From Bradyrhizobium sp. CB1015 (GTDB lineage: Bacteria > Pseudomonadota > Alphaproteobacteria > Rhizobiales > Xanthobacteraceae): a DNA stretch of 64,000 bases. Location of the stretch: assembly GCF_025200925.1 (NCBI RefSeq), contig NZ_CP104174.1, forward strand, positions 2,480,001-2,544,000, read 5' to 3'. The notes under the pieces are model-generated. The model was given only the letters and a program-made list of their open reading frames with translations, did no database searches and was not told the DNA's origin. Within the stretch, counting starts at the first letter, position 1; each line of letters starts with the position of its first letter. Of the stretch, positions 36,212 through 44,764 are shown one piece after another. The position numbers and the translations under genes are program-made.

Positions 36212-36813
36212 ACGTCCAGGCCGTTGTCCTCTGGGATGTCGAGGGAGCCGAGGCCTAAGAACTCTCTCCCTTCTGCCGTTACGCGGTCTAAAACTCCGGC
36301 TCCGAACACATCCTCAAACATGTTCGCAAGTACTCTGCGGCCTATGCGTCTCAGTTCGCTATCGAGGAGCGGAAAATCATAGGTGCCGCGGTAGATGTTC
36401 GAGTAGGACGAGATTGTGCGCCATAGGTCGGTTGCCGCTTGTTGAAAGCCGATGCGCTCCTTGCGAAGATTGTCGAAACTAAACTCCTCCTCCAGCCTTT
36501 GTTCGATCTTCGCGATTTGCTTTCGCCCCACGCGTTTGACGAACCCGCCAACTGAATCTGCGTAGACCAATTCGAGGCCCAAAAATGAAACGACTTGCCT
36601 CGGAGCGACGATCTGCGATTTGGAGCCCTCGCCACCCAGATCGGGAATAGTTAGCCCTTGGTTGCCCAGTTGTGATCTGACGTAGTCGAAACCATCTTGC
36701 GCCGCCGCTTTCGAATGGAAGAAAAGCAACAGATCGTCGGCATAGCGTACCATCTCGATCTGTGCCGCTCGGAAGGAGGCGTCGAAGTCTTTGAGCACAT
36801 GCTCCGCGCGCAC
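36208..36813 (-). pseudogene. C-terminal half of a reverse transcriptase
   Basis: A 201-residue frame. The catalytic palm motif is clear: IEMVRYADDLLLFFHSK, with the YADD box of reverse transcriptases, followed by KSQIVAPRQVVSFLGLELVY, the usual lysine and FLG motif after it. A long helical thumb-like part continues to the stop. The fingers and the first catalytic Asp (motif A) that should precede are absent: upstream is a resolvase scrap. It is thus a remnant, possibly of a group II intron, retron or defence-type RT; the thumb does not let me say which. Confidence 0.72.
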
Positions 36814-36814
36814 T

Positions 36815-37006
36815 CGAGAGATCGCCGCCTTCGACGGAATGGACGTGAACGAACTCCGTCAGAAGGACAAGCCTTCCCAACTTTCGTGTGAGGCGATCCG
36901 TGTTCTCGACGATCAGCACATCGAAATCTGCACGTCTTGCGGCGGCTTCGATTTCCGATAACGGGGTTCGGAATGTGTCGGTGTCCACGTAAACGCGCGT
37001 GACCAC
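36815..37006 (-). pseudogene. Serine-resolvase catalytic domain fragment
   Basis: A 64-residue stretch between the integrase and the reverse transcriptase, in its own frame: RVYVDTDTFRTPLSEIEAAA then DFDVLIVENTDRLTRKLGRL. The second part is the conserved D-R-L-x-R helix of serine recombinases. The catalytic Ser region and the DNA-binding part are absent. It begins within five bases of the point where the integrase homology ends. Confidence 0.65.
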
Positions 37007-37010
37007 GGCG

Positions 37011-38135
37011 CCCAACCGTGTGGGCGAGCGACATTTCGAGTAGGTCGCGCGGAAAGTTGGTCCGTTCGGCGGCCCAATCGCGAAAGCTGCTGCGGAAGCC
37101 GTGGACGGTGCAGTCGGGGCGCGATTGCGAGAGCACTTCCGCGAGCGCGCGCGCCGACAATCGGCCTTCGCGACCGTTGCCCGGAAAGACATGAGGGTTG
37201 CCGCGAAGCGAAAGCCTTTGTTGCTGTTTCAATATCGCGACCGCCGCATCCGATAGCGGAACGTCGTGCTGAACGCCGGTCTTCATGCGCTCAGGCGGAA
37301 TTGTCCAAATCCGTCCGGATAGATCGATTTCGCTCCACCGCGCACCAAGAGTTTCGCCGGTGCGCGCAGCCGTCAAGATCGTGAACTCCAACGCGGCGCG
37401 TTGAACCGTAAAGGTCTCGCGCAGCTCGGCGAGGAACGCAGGCACTTCCGCGTAAGACATCGCGGGATGATGCTGGACCTCTTTCTTTTTTTCTTTCGGG
37501 AACAGCGATTTGAGGTCGTCCCATTTTGCCGGGTTGTCGCCAATCCCGTACTCCTTGCGCTTTGCCTTTGCCCAAGCAAAGACCGCTTCGAGTTGGTAGC
37601 GCAGCGCGCGGGCCGTCTTCGCGCGAGCTTTCCAGAATTGACCAGCTGGGTAGGAGCGGAATTCCGGAACGTCCTGCTTTAGGACGGCTTCGATGTGGGT
37701 GTTCCGGATATCGGAGACCATGAGCTTGCCGATGGTCGGCGTGACGTATCGCTCCATCGTTTTTAGAAAGTACTTCCGGTCCCTGTCGCTCTTCCACGCG
37801 GCTTTCTGATCCTTGAAGTATTCAGTGAGGACCTGATCGAACGTCTTTTGGCCGGCTTGGGCAGCCGCGTTAGCACTGCGCTCGGCGCGGCTCGCGACCA
37901 GCGGATCAATGCCCTTCTTCAATAGCAATCGATTTTGCCGCGCAGCCTCTCGGGCCTCCTCCAGCGTGACGGTGTGCGCCGCGCCTAAGCCCATCGCTGT
38001 CTCTTTCGAGCCGCGCTGATACCGAAAGAGCCATGACTTCGCGCCGTTCGAATTGATCTGGAGATAGAGACCGTGGCCGTCGCCATAGCGCCCGGCCTTA
38101 CTGAGCCGTTCGACCCGCTTAATAGTGAGTGCCAT
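37011..38135 (-). pseudogene. P4-type tyrosine integrase lacking the catalytic tyrosine
   Basis: From the ATG at 38135 the protein follows P4/DUF4102-type integrases: arm-binding domain (ALTIKRVERLSKAGRYGDGH), core-binding domain, then the catalytic domain with Arg in TAARTGETLGARWSEIDL, HGFRSSFRDWAAE and the last histidine in LEMSLAHTVG. At 37011 homology ends exactly before the segment that should carry the nucleophilic Tyr. The frame runs on through resolvase-derived DNA to 36651 without restoring it. The enzyme is almost certainly inactive. Integrases of this type usually mark genomic islands. Confidence 0.85.
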
Positions 38136-38795
38136 TTTTCGCTTTTCCCGCTCCGTCCGCCGGGATCGGTTTCGCTCCGGCCCGACCCCCGGATGGGCCG
38201 TCGAAATTGACGGCCAACGGCGGCTATCTTCGGCCATCCTCGGTCCGAAGAAAACAGAAAAAGTATGATAGATCAAAGACTTGTATGACGTTCTCGGTCG
38301 ACCTCGGTCAACGTCGGTCGATGTCGACGCCGCGGACGCGGCAGCGTCGGGCGCGAAGGGTGGCGGGCAGGGAGGGTAGTCCCCGGTGAGCTCGCGGCCG
38401 CGCGCGGACGAACGGCGCTGCTAGGTCTCGTCTCGTCTTGCAAGTTTCCGGCGCTGTCGACGGTGCCAGGGAATACTGCGGCGAAATGGCGGGCCGTGCG
38501 TACGGCAAAACCGTGTGGTCTTTTCTGCCAGCGCTTTTTGTGGGCTGTTGAAAACAGATTAAATTGCTGAAAAAACTTCATTATTCAGCCCTTCGCTGAG
38601 GCGCTCAAAGCCCTGGCCGAAACGGCTGGGCCCTAATAGGCCCTAGTTTCACAACGAAGGCCGTGGCGCGGGCCGTCCGCGTCCGATAGCCCTACCGGTG
38701 GCGGTGCGCCGAAAGGCCTTCCTGCGGCCTGGGTGGGCCGCCTGATGCCCGGCCGTCGCGCTGGGTAGCATTCCGTAGCAACCAGAGGGGCCGTT
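38136..38795. other. Spacer upstream of integrase and EVE-HNH genes
   Basis: About 660 bases between divergent genes. I see no tRNA or other integration target. There is a run of related GTCGAC/GGTCGA steps around 38295-38330 and a small GGGCC-CTAATA-GGCCC stem at 38628-38643; neither is clearly functional. Confidence 0.4.
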
Positions 38796-40031
38796 ATGCA
38801 GACCTGGATTTTTCAGGGTAATCCCGATCAGTTCGACCTCTCTGCGTATCTTGGCACCTTTCCAATTCAACTGCCTTGGCTGGTGACGCGCTACTCAGAG
38901 CAGATAGCGGTGGGAGATCGGGTTTTCATCTGGAGAACGCAGGGGAGTGCAAGGAAGGACGCGGGCGTTATCGCGGAAGCCACCGTTGTGGCTCCGACTA
39001 TGCCACGACCAGAGAGTGCTGATGCCATCCCGTTCTGGCTTGCCAACATCGAGCAAGCGGCACAGGTGCTTCCCCGCGTTCTGCTTGGTCTGAATAGAGT
39101 CGCCGCAGCGAAAGAAGTCCTTCAACGTGACTGGCTCACCCAAGACCCCGTTCTAGCCGACCTGCCAAACCTAAAGATGGCAGCGGCAACGAATTATCCT
39201 GTGACGCGGCAACAGGCTGCTCGCCTCTATGCCCTCTGGAGCCGCACTGGACAAAACTGGTCACGAGACGAGAGCGTTGCAGGGCTCTGGGCGTATGCCA
39301 AGACGTTCGGCACGGCGGTATCTCGCTTGCCTGGCTCGCCTGTAGCAGTGGTCTCCCAGCTGATCGGGAGGCCCGTTACGGGTGTCTACAACAAAGTCAT
39401 GAACTTTCGGTCTATCGATCCGAGAGATGACAGGGCGGGTCTCTCGGCATCTGGGGCAACCGACGAGCGGGTGTGGAATGAATTCTTTGATCCCCACGCG
39501 AGCCAGCTTCGCGAGGCTGACCTTGAGCAAGAGTTCAACCGTCTCTGGATGTCCACCGCTGGGATTTCTGAGCCCGCGCTCGACGCAGAAGCGGCGCAGG
39601 AGCGTGCGGAGGGCGCAGCCGACAGACTTGAGGAGCAGGGATTGGAACACCTTCTCGCGAGGTATCATGCGGCCCTTGGCGTTCGGCCAGCGCGACCGCG
39701 CGCCTTATCATCGACCACGCGAGTGTACGAGCGTGACCCTATGGTCATCGCTATTGCCCGCAAACGAGCCGCGCATCGGTGCGAGGTGCCGGACTGCAAG
39801 CACCCGCAATTTACAGCGGTTGATGGACTGCCTTACTGCGAGGTTCATCATGTGATTCCGCTTGCCGAAGGCGGGGAAGATCGCATCGAGAATGTTGCGT
39901 GCCTGTGTCCTTCTCATCATCGAGAGGTTCACCATGGTAGCCAGCGTCGCGTTCTCGAAATCAAGCTTTTGGAGTTGAGGGCAAGCGAATTGCGAGACGC
40001 GGAAGGCACTTTACCATTGGGGCGAAGCTGA
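38796..40031 (+). CDS. EVE-HNH protein, probable modification-dependent restriction enzyme
   Basis: A 411-residue two-domain protein. Residues 1-140 form an EVE domain (TWIFQGNPDQFDLSAYLG, then VTRYSEQIAVGDRVFIWRTQ), a PUA-like fold that reads modified cytosines. Residues about 308-390 form an HNH nuclease with zinc cysteines (HRCEVPDCKHPQF) and the catalytic YCEVHHVIPLAEGGEDRIEN, then NVACLCPSHHREVHH. EVE-HNH fusions are established type IV-like restriction enzymes that cut DNA carrying 5-methyl- or hydroxymethyl-cytosine. No methylase is present, as expected for type IV. The central part (140-300) is unassigned. Confidence 0.85.
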   Translation: MQTWIFQGNPDQFDLSAYLGTFPIQLPWLVTRYSEQIAVGDRVFIWRTQGSARKDAGVIAEATVVAPTMPRPESADAIPFWLANIEQAAQVLPRVLLGLNRVAAAKEVLQRDWLTQDPVLADLPNLKMAAATNYPVTRQQAARLYALWSRTGQNWSRDESVAGLWAYAKTFGTAVSRLPGSPVAVVSQLIGRPVTGVYNKVMNFRSIDPRDDRAGLSASGATDERVWNEFFDPHASQLREADLEQEFNRLWMSTAGISEPALDAEAAQERAEGAADRLEEQGLEHLLARYHAALGVRPARPRALSSTTRVYERDPMVIAIARKRAAHRCEVPDCKHPQFTAVDGLPYCEVHHVIPLAEGGEDRIENVACLCPSHHREVHHGSQRRVLEIKLLELRASELRDAEGTLPLGRS

Positions 40032-40106
40032 AGCTGCAATTGATAATTGCTCGAATCATCCGCCTCCATCTAATACAGCTTGGGATTGCAAAGCTGGAGG
40101 TGGGGG

Positions 40107-40700
40107 ATGCCTGAGACCTGTTGGGGACCCGTGTGCGGGTGGATTCACATTGTGTCCCAGTGGCTGAAAATTCATGTCATTCCGTTCGCGCCCCTTATCA
40201 CGCCGTTAGTGGCGATGTTGGCGGGCGCTATTGCTCTCTATTCGATACATGTCGCGCGAGTAACGGCTCGTCGGCGCGCCGCGATAGATTTCTTTCTCAA
40301 GACCGACATGGATAAGGGCATGGCCGATATCTATAAGGCCTTCCGGGATTCTTTGGCCCTGTGGGAAGATCATGCTGCCGCCAACAAACCCATCGAGGAT
40401 TTCATAAAGGGCCCGGATGGGAAGCTGAGTGATGACTACAGAAACATAAACACCTATCTCAACATTCATGAGCTGGTGGCGGTTGGTATCAGGAACAGAG
40501 TGTTCGACCACGCCGTCTGCTACAACTTCTGGTCTGACGCTTTAGTAAGACATACGGAGCGAACAAAAGCAATTATCGAGCATGAGGTATCTACTGAAGG
40601 GGGCGCCGCCGCATATTGGGAGCTGCGCAGCCTAAGCAGCAAGTGGAAGAAACGGCTGGTAAAATGGCAGGCCAAACAGACAAAGAAAGCCACGCGATAA
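40107..40700 (+). CDS. DUF4760-type membrane protein
   Basis: A 197-residue protein with one transmembrane segment near the N-terminus (FAPLITPLVAMLAGAIALYS) and a cytoplasmic helical domain containing DYRNINTYLNIHELVAVGIR and FDHAVCYNFWSDALVRHTER, the pattern of DUF4760. The ATG at 40107 has a GGAGG site. It follows the EVE-HNH gene by 75 bases on the same strand. Such proteins occur often in variable islands; a role as accessory to the nuclease is only a guess. Confidence 0.7.
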   Translation: MPETCWGPVCGWIHIVSQWLKIHVIPFAPLITPLVAMLAGAIALYSIHVARVTARRRAAIDFFLKTDMDKGMADIYKAFRDSLALWEDHAAANKPIEDFIKGPDGKLSDDYRNINTYLNIHELVAVGIRNRVFDHAVCYNFWSDALVRHTERTKAIIEHEVSTEGGAAAYWELRSLSSKWKKRLVKWQAKQTKKATR

Positions 40701-41252
40701 GGTCCATTCCAATCTGTCTTTTCAGGCTCGTCATCCCCTGCAGACGAGGGCAATGTCGAGACCACCGATCAAGCAGGCAAGGATCAATCTCACCGGGAGC
40801 GTCGGGCTGTGGATTGTCGCCGAGGCACGCTCGCACTTCGAGCTTGTTGAGCCGCAACGCGGCCACGAGGAACGGCCAAAAAACTTATTCCGCTGGAAGC
40901 CGCACCCAACCGCTCCCACCTCGGTCTGATCGGCGCGCTGAGACAAGGAGCGTCGTTTCACCAGCCAGGAGAACAGGGTACATACGGTGTGGAGCTGCTA
41001 TCCAAACGAAAAATGATAGTGAGCAGTCCACAGTAACTTGCACAGCATCGTGGCGAACCAAGCCCTGATCGCCGCATTGTTCCGCGTCTCAACCACTATG
41101 GCGGCACCTCATGCTGATCCAAGCTGCTCCAAGAGTCCGACGCTGTGATCCGCAACACCGACACGGAGAGATGCAGCCCTGATGTGCTGGAAGTAATGCG
41201 GGATCGTCGAGGAGGGCGGCTTGATTATGGAGCGAAGGCCGACAGTACTGCA
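40701..41252. other. Intergenic, nothing recognised
   Basis: About 550 bases with no supported gene; the boundary between the defence genes and the replication module probably lies here. Confidence 0.4.
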
Positions 41253-41501
41253 TTACATGGTGCCGCGCGGACGGCGTCCCTTGCCGCGTCGACGATTCGG
41301 ATTGCGCGCGTCGACCGTTTCGTACCACGAATAGACTTCGTCATCCCGCCAGGTCTTCCGGTTCTCACTGACGTAAGTAGGTTGCGGAAACTTTCCTGCC
41401 TTGACGAGCCGGTACAGGGTAGTGCGGCTGAGGCGGATGATCTCCAAAACCTCCTTCTCGTTGATGATGCGTCCACGGCGCTGCGCTGTGTTCTCGGACA
41501 T
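41253..41501 (-). CDS. AlpA/excisionase-like helix-turn-helix protein
   Basis: An 82-residue protein with the AlpA layout: IINEKEVLEIIRLSRTTLYR, KAGKFPQPTYVSENRKTWRD, DEVYSWYE, then a basic tail. AlpA proteins act as excisionases or activators of integrase genes in P4-like elements. The ATG at 41501 has AAAGG upstream. It is divergent from the HTH gene at 41913, and the 411-base gap between them probably holds both promoters, like a regulatory switch of a mobile element. Confidence 0.8.
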   Translation of the reverse strand: MSENTAQRRGRIINEKEVLEIIRLSRTTLYRLVKAGKFPQPTYVSENRKTWRDDEVYSWYETVDARNPNRRRGKGRRPRGTM

Positions 41502-41912
41502 TGTGGCGCCTTTCGTCCTTCCTCATGAAACAACACGATCGCGCTCGATGTCGCGATAGCTCTTGTGTTGTAGCAGACGTCCGGTGGCGGCTGCCAGATT
41601 GAAGCAAAGCTTCAAGGCAGCGCGGCTGTACAACACGATGAGCGCAAAATCGTGCATCCGAGTTGGTGGAAAGTGAGGGGCCATCCGCGGTGTACAGTGT
41701 GCGTGTGGGTAGTGCGTTGAATGTCGCCAATCAAGTTTTGTTGCAGTGTCCGTTTGAGCTAAGTTTTAGTTCACAGGGGGCAGCACAGAACATACTCGCG
41801 TTTTTGCCTCCATCCCCTTGATTTGCGAACTTAAGGTGAATGTTCACTCGCTTTGCATAGAGCGACAACCGCGCGCATGCTCCAGCTATTCCAAGCATTA
41901 CGGAGCAGAGCG
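41502..41912. promoter_or_regulatory. Divergent control region of the replication module
   Basis: The gap between the AlpA-like gene and the plus-strand replication operon is AT-richer than the genes, especially around 41725-41830, and has no supported gene. It most likely contains promoters for both directions; no operator stands out. Confidence 0.4.
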
Positions 41913-42158
41913 ATGGCCATGTTTGGGAAGGCCGGCCGCAACATTCGAGTGACCAAATCGCCGCCGATCGAGCCGATGGCGTACTCGATCAAGCAGTTCT
42001 GCGAAGCACATAACATCAGCGTCGACACGTACTTTCGCATGCAGCGCGCGGCGTCGGGACCGGTGACGATGAAGGTGGGCGGTCGGACCCTGATCAGCGT
42101 CGAGGCCGCCGCCGCGTGGCGGCGCGAGCGTGAGACCGGGACGGCTGCCGCCGAGTAA
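41913..42158 (+). CDS. Small helix-turn-helix protein at the head of the replication operon
   Basis: An 81-residue protein whose core reads AYSIKQFCEAHNISVDTYFR then MQRAASGPVTMKVGGRTLIS and VEAAAAWRRERE, a MerR/AlpA-like helix-turn-helix with wing. The start at 41913 has GGAGCAGAG; an ATG at 41877 is possible. It probably regulates the downstream operon or acts at the element's ends. Confidence 0.65.
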   Translation: MAMFGKAGRNIRVTKSPPIEPMAYSIKQFCEAHNISVDTYFRMQRAASGPVTMKVGGRTLISVEAAAAWRRERETGTAAAE

Positions 42159-42308
42159 TCGGCGCCGCGACAACTGAAAATTCGATCGAAATGTCGCTGC
42201 GGCATAAGCCGCTCAGGCGCGGCGACTTGTTGCGTGAAATGAGCGGAGACCACGATGGGCGCATGAAGGCCTCATATGCGCCCAGCACAGTGAAAGGAAG
42301 CGAGGAAA

Positions 42309-42572
42309 ATGAGCAACGTCAATCTTGTGGTCACGCCGCGCGCTCGTGTCACGGCTGAGCGCGTGAAGGACATCCTCCAGCGCATCGGAAACATCAATGA
42401 GCGTCTTGGCTTCCTCTGTACTGGCATGGAGCTCGCGCTCGAGCGGCTCGGTCGCGGTGTCGGTGATGCGTCCGACCAGGTCGATTACTTCTCGGACGTG
42501 GCTCTCGAATTTGAGATCGCTGCGCATGATCTCGATGGGGTTGTCCGTCTCGTCAACAAGTTCACCTCGTAG
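42309..42572 (+). CDS. Small helical protein of unknown function
   Basis: An 87-residue acidic-helical protein with a strong ribosome site (AAGGAAGCGAGG). It has heptad-like segments (ERVKDILQRIGNINERLGFL, then VDYFSDVALEFEIAAHDLDG) and may form a coiled coil. It lies in the replication operon, 58 bases before the zinc-ribbon gene. No family recognised. Confidence 0.55.
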   Translation: MSNVNLVVTPRARVTAERVKDILQRIGNINERLGFLCTGMELALERLGRGVGDASDQVDYFSDVALEFEIAAHDLDGVVRLVNKFTS

Positions 42573-42630
42573 AAGATCGGCCCGGGCGGCATCGAGAGGT
42601 GGCGCCCTCTTCCTCAAGGAGGACATCACT

Positions 42631-42819
42631 ATGGCCACCAACCCTCGTGTTCGGACCGCTTTCTTTCGTAATGCAACCGTGCGCCTCGCCGCTGGGGTGC
42701 ACTGCCCGCGTTGTGGCAACGAGGTGCGGGCGGAGGACATTGAGACGCTCGAGCACGGAGATGCTCGTGGCGTTTGTGTTCGCTGCCATTTCATCTTGTT
42801 CGAGATTGAGAACTGTTAA
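42631..42819 (+). CDS. Small zinc-ribbon protein of the replication operon
   Basis: A 62-residue protein with two CxxC pairs (GVHCPRCGNEVRAEDI and GVCVRCHFIL), a zinc ribbon. It has an excellent ribosome site (AAGGAGG) and its stop overlaps the clamp start (TAATG). Small zinc ribbons next to clamp and primase genes may load or stabilise replication proteins; this is inference. Confidence 0.6.
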   Translation: MATNPRVRTAFFRNATVRLAAGVHCPRCGNEVRAEDIETLEHGDARGVCVRCHFILFEIENC

Positions 42820-43925
42820 TGGCGTGCCGCATCAAGGTCCATAGCGCCACGATGAGCAAGGCGCTCGGGCTCGCTACCCTCCGGGTCGGCAAGCGGCAGA
42901 ACCAGCGTATCCCGGCGCTTGAAGTTGTCCGTCTCGTTGCCGGTGCTGACGGTCTCTTCATCATCTCAACCAATCCTGAAGGTGAGCTCACAATTCGGAT
43001 TGATGCGGAGGCGGAGGGCGAGTTGGCGGTGCCATCGGGGGCGCTCGTGGCTTTGATGCGGCACCTTCCTCCCGACGCGGAGGTGGCCATTGCCGGCGAT
43101 GACGGCGCTGCGGTGATCGCTGTGGGCAGCGCGAAATTCAGGCTTCCTGCCGTTCCGATGCCCGATCTTCGGGAGCCAGCGATCCTGGGTGCCGAAACAG
43201 GTCGCGTCGAGCTCGATGCGAAGATCGCTCGGGACCTTTTTGCCAGGCCGGCTTTCGCGGCTGCCGGCGATGTGTCTCGCGCATATCTCAGCGGCATTCT
43301 CTTGCACAGTGCGGGTCTGAGCCTTTCTGCGGTCGCCGCTGATGGCGTCCGCATCTGCCGGGTCACCGCGCCCGCGGCAGGGACGCTCTCGACGGATCGG
43401 TCGCTTATCATCCCGAACGCGATGGCAAAGGTCATCGCCTGCCTGCTCGGGGCCGTGTCCGGGAAGGTGACGCTGCGCCGATCTGAACGGCTGCTCGCGA
43501 TCGAGGGGGCGGGATTTATTGTCGTCAGTCGAAGGATTGATGCGACCTATCCGGCTTACGAGAAGTCGATCCCGTCGGCGGGCACAAACGTAGTCACTAC
43601 GAGCCGTGCTGAAATGCGCGATGCGCTCGCACGTTTCGCTGCCGTGGCCGATCCTCAGGACCGCCCGCACATCCTCAGTCTGCGCTGGGACGGACCTGGT
43701 TTGTACCTGTTGTCCGAGGGGAGTGAGGATCGCCTCTCGGCGGATTCCGAGGGCCAAGCAGAGACGGCGGTGCAGATCCAACTTCTTGCTGAAACGGTCA
43801 ACGCCCTGCGAGGCGACCGCATCAGGATCCATGCGAGTGAGCCCGGTCGCATGGTCCTCATCACAGATCCTGAGGATGAGAGCTTCCTTGCAGGACTGAT
43901 GCCGATCCGGCCGAGGTCGCCATGA
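42819..43925 (+). CDS. dnaN: DNA polymerase III beta-clamp paralogue
   Basis: A 368-residue sliding-clamp protein with three repeated domains. Family features: ILLHSAGLSLSAVAADGVRI (the A-T-D-G-H/R region of DnaN), FIVVSRRIDATYPAYEKSIP (the R-x-x-D-x-x-Y-P-x-Y motif) and the C-terminal FLAGLMPIR in place of the usual x-M-P-M-R ending. It is divergent from a housekeeping DnaN and lies in an operon with primase and helicase genes, overlapping both neighbours (TAATG before, ATGA after). It should encircle DNA and tether a polymerase for the element's own replication. Confidence 0.85.
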   Translation: MACRIKVHSATMSKALGLATLRVGKRQNQRIPALEVVRLVAGADGLFIISTNPEGELTIRIDAEAEGELAVPSGALVALMRHLPPDAEVAIAGDDGAAVIAVGSAKFRLPAVPMPDLREPAILGAETGRVELDAKIARDLFARPAFAAAGDVSRAYLSGILLHSAGLSLSAVAADGVRICRVTAPAAGTLSTDRSLIIPNAMAKVIACLLGAVSGKVTLRRSERLLAIEGAGFIVVSRRIDATYPAYEKSIPSAGTNVVTTSRAEMRDALARFAAVADPQDRPHILSLRWDGPGLYLLSEGSEDRLSADSEGQAETAVQIQLLAETVNALRGDRIRIHASEPGRMVLITDPEDESFLAGLMPIRPRSP

Positions 43926-44764
43926 GTGATCTGCTCGCCGCGGCGCTGGACTTTGCGGCCCGCGGGCTGCCGGTGTTCCCGTGCCTGCCATACGGCAAGA
44001 CGCCCGCAGTAGCGCGCGGTTTCCATGCAGCCACCACCAACCCTGCAACAATCCGTCGCTATTGGACCGATCCCGAACGCAACATCGGAATTCCGACTGG
44101 ACCGCCTTCCGGGATTTGGGTGCTCGACGTTGATGGCGACGAGGGCGAGGCCACATTGTGCGCGCTGGAAGAGAGACACGGAGCCATTCCGAAAACGCGC
44201 ACCGCACTGACGGCCAGGGGGCGACATGCTTGGTTTGCATATCCGGGCTCGTTGCCAACCACGGCGGGCAGGATCGGTCCAGGCGTCGATACCCGAGGCG
44301 ACGGCGGATACGTGGTCGTGCCTCCCTCAGTCCACCAAACGGGCCACCGGTATGCCTTCCTCGGTGACCCCTGGGGGCCGGTCGCAAGCGCACCAGCGTG
44401 GTTGATCCATGCGGCCCGCAGGAAGCCGTCTGTGCGGCTCGCCCCGCCCTTGGAGCCCGTCACAGCAGCGGGCCCGAACCAGGCGCCTGGCGCCTACGGT
44501 CACGCCGCATTGAGGACCGAAACCGCCGCGCTGGCTGCCACTGCGCCGGGGCGGCGCAACGATGCTCTCAACCGAGCGACATTCAATCTGTTCCGCTTGG
44601 TCGCGGGCGGCGAGCTCGCAGAGGACGAGGTGGTCGCCGAGCTGCACCACGCGTGCGTTACGAATGGCCTCGTCGCCGATGACGGGTGGCAAAGCGTAAA
44701 GGCCACCATCCGAAGCGCCCGTTCCGCCGGATTGCGCTATCCGAAATCGCGGAGGGCACCATGA
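43922..44764 (+). CDS. Prim-pol domain DNA primase/polymerase
   Basis: A 280-residue protein with the bifunctional primase/polymerase (prim-pol, AEP superfamily) domain in residues 1-185. It begins LLAAALDFAARGLPVFPCLP, has the metal-binding D-x-D in IWVLDVDGDEGEA, the histidine motif in GRHAWFAYPG and the third acidic region at GPGVDTRGDGGYVVVPPSVH. The C-terminal 95 residues are helical and may mediate helicase contact. Such enzymes make primers, and sometimes extend them, for plasmids and prophages. It overlaps the clamp and helicase genes by 4 bases each. Confidence 0.9.
   Translation: MSDLLAAALDFAARGLPVFPCLPYGKTPAVARGFHAATTNPATIRRYWTDPERNIGIPTGPPSGIWVLDVDGDEGEATLCALEERHGAIPKTRTALTARGRHAWFAYPGSLPTTAGRIGPGVDTRGDGGYVVVPPSVHQTGHRYAFLGDPWGPVASAPAWLIHAARRKPSVRLAPPLEPVTAAGPNQAPGAYGHAALRTETAALAATAPGRRNDALNRATFNLFRLVAGGELAEDEVVAELHHACVTNGLVADDGWQSVKATIRSARSAGLRYPKSRRAP

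Noticed and set aside
36208..36813. Intact retron or diversity-generating reverse transcriptase
   Set aside because: Motifs before YADD are missing and no msr/msd-like repeat or template/variable repeat pair is seen.
38136..38795. tRNA gene as attachment site of the integrase
   Set aside because: No cloverleaf or T-loop GGTTCGAATCC-type sequence is found near the integrase or elsewhere in the window.
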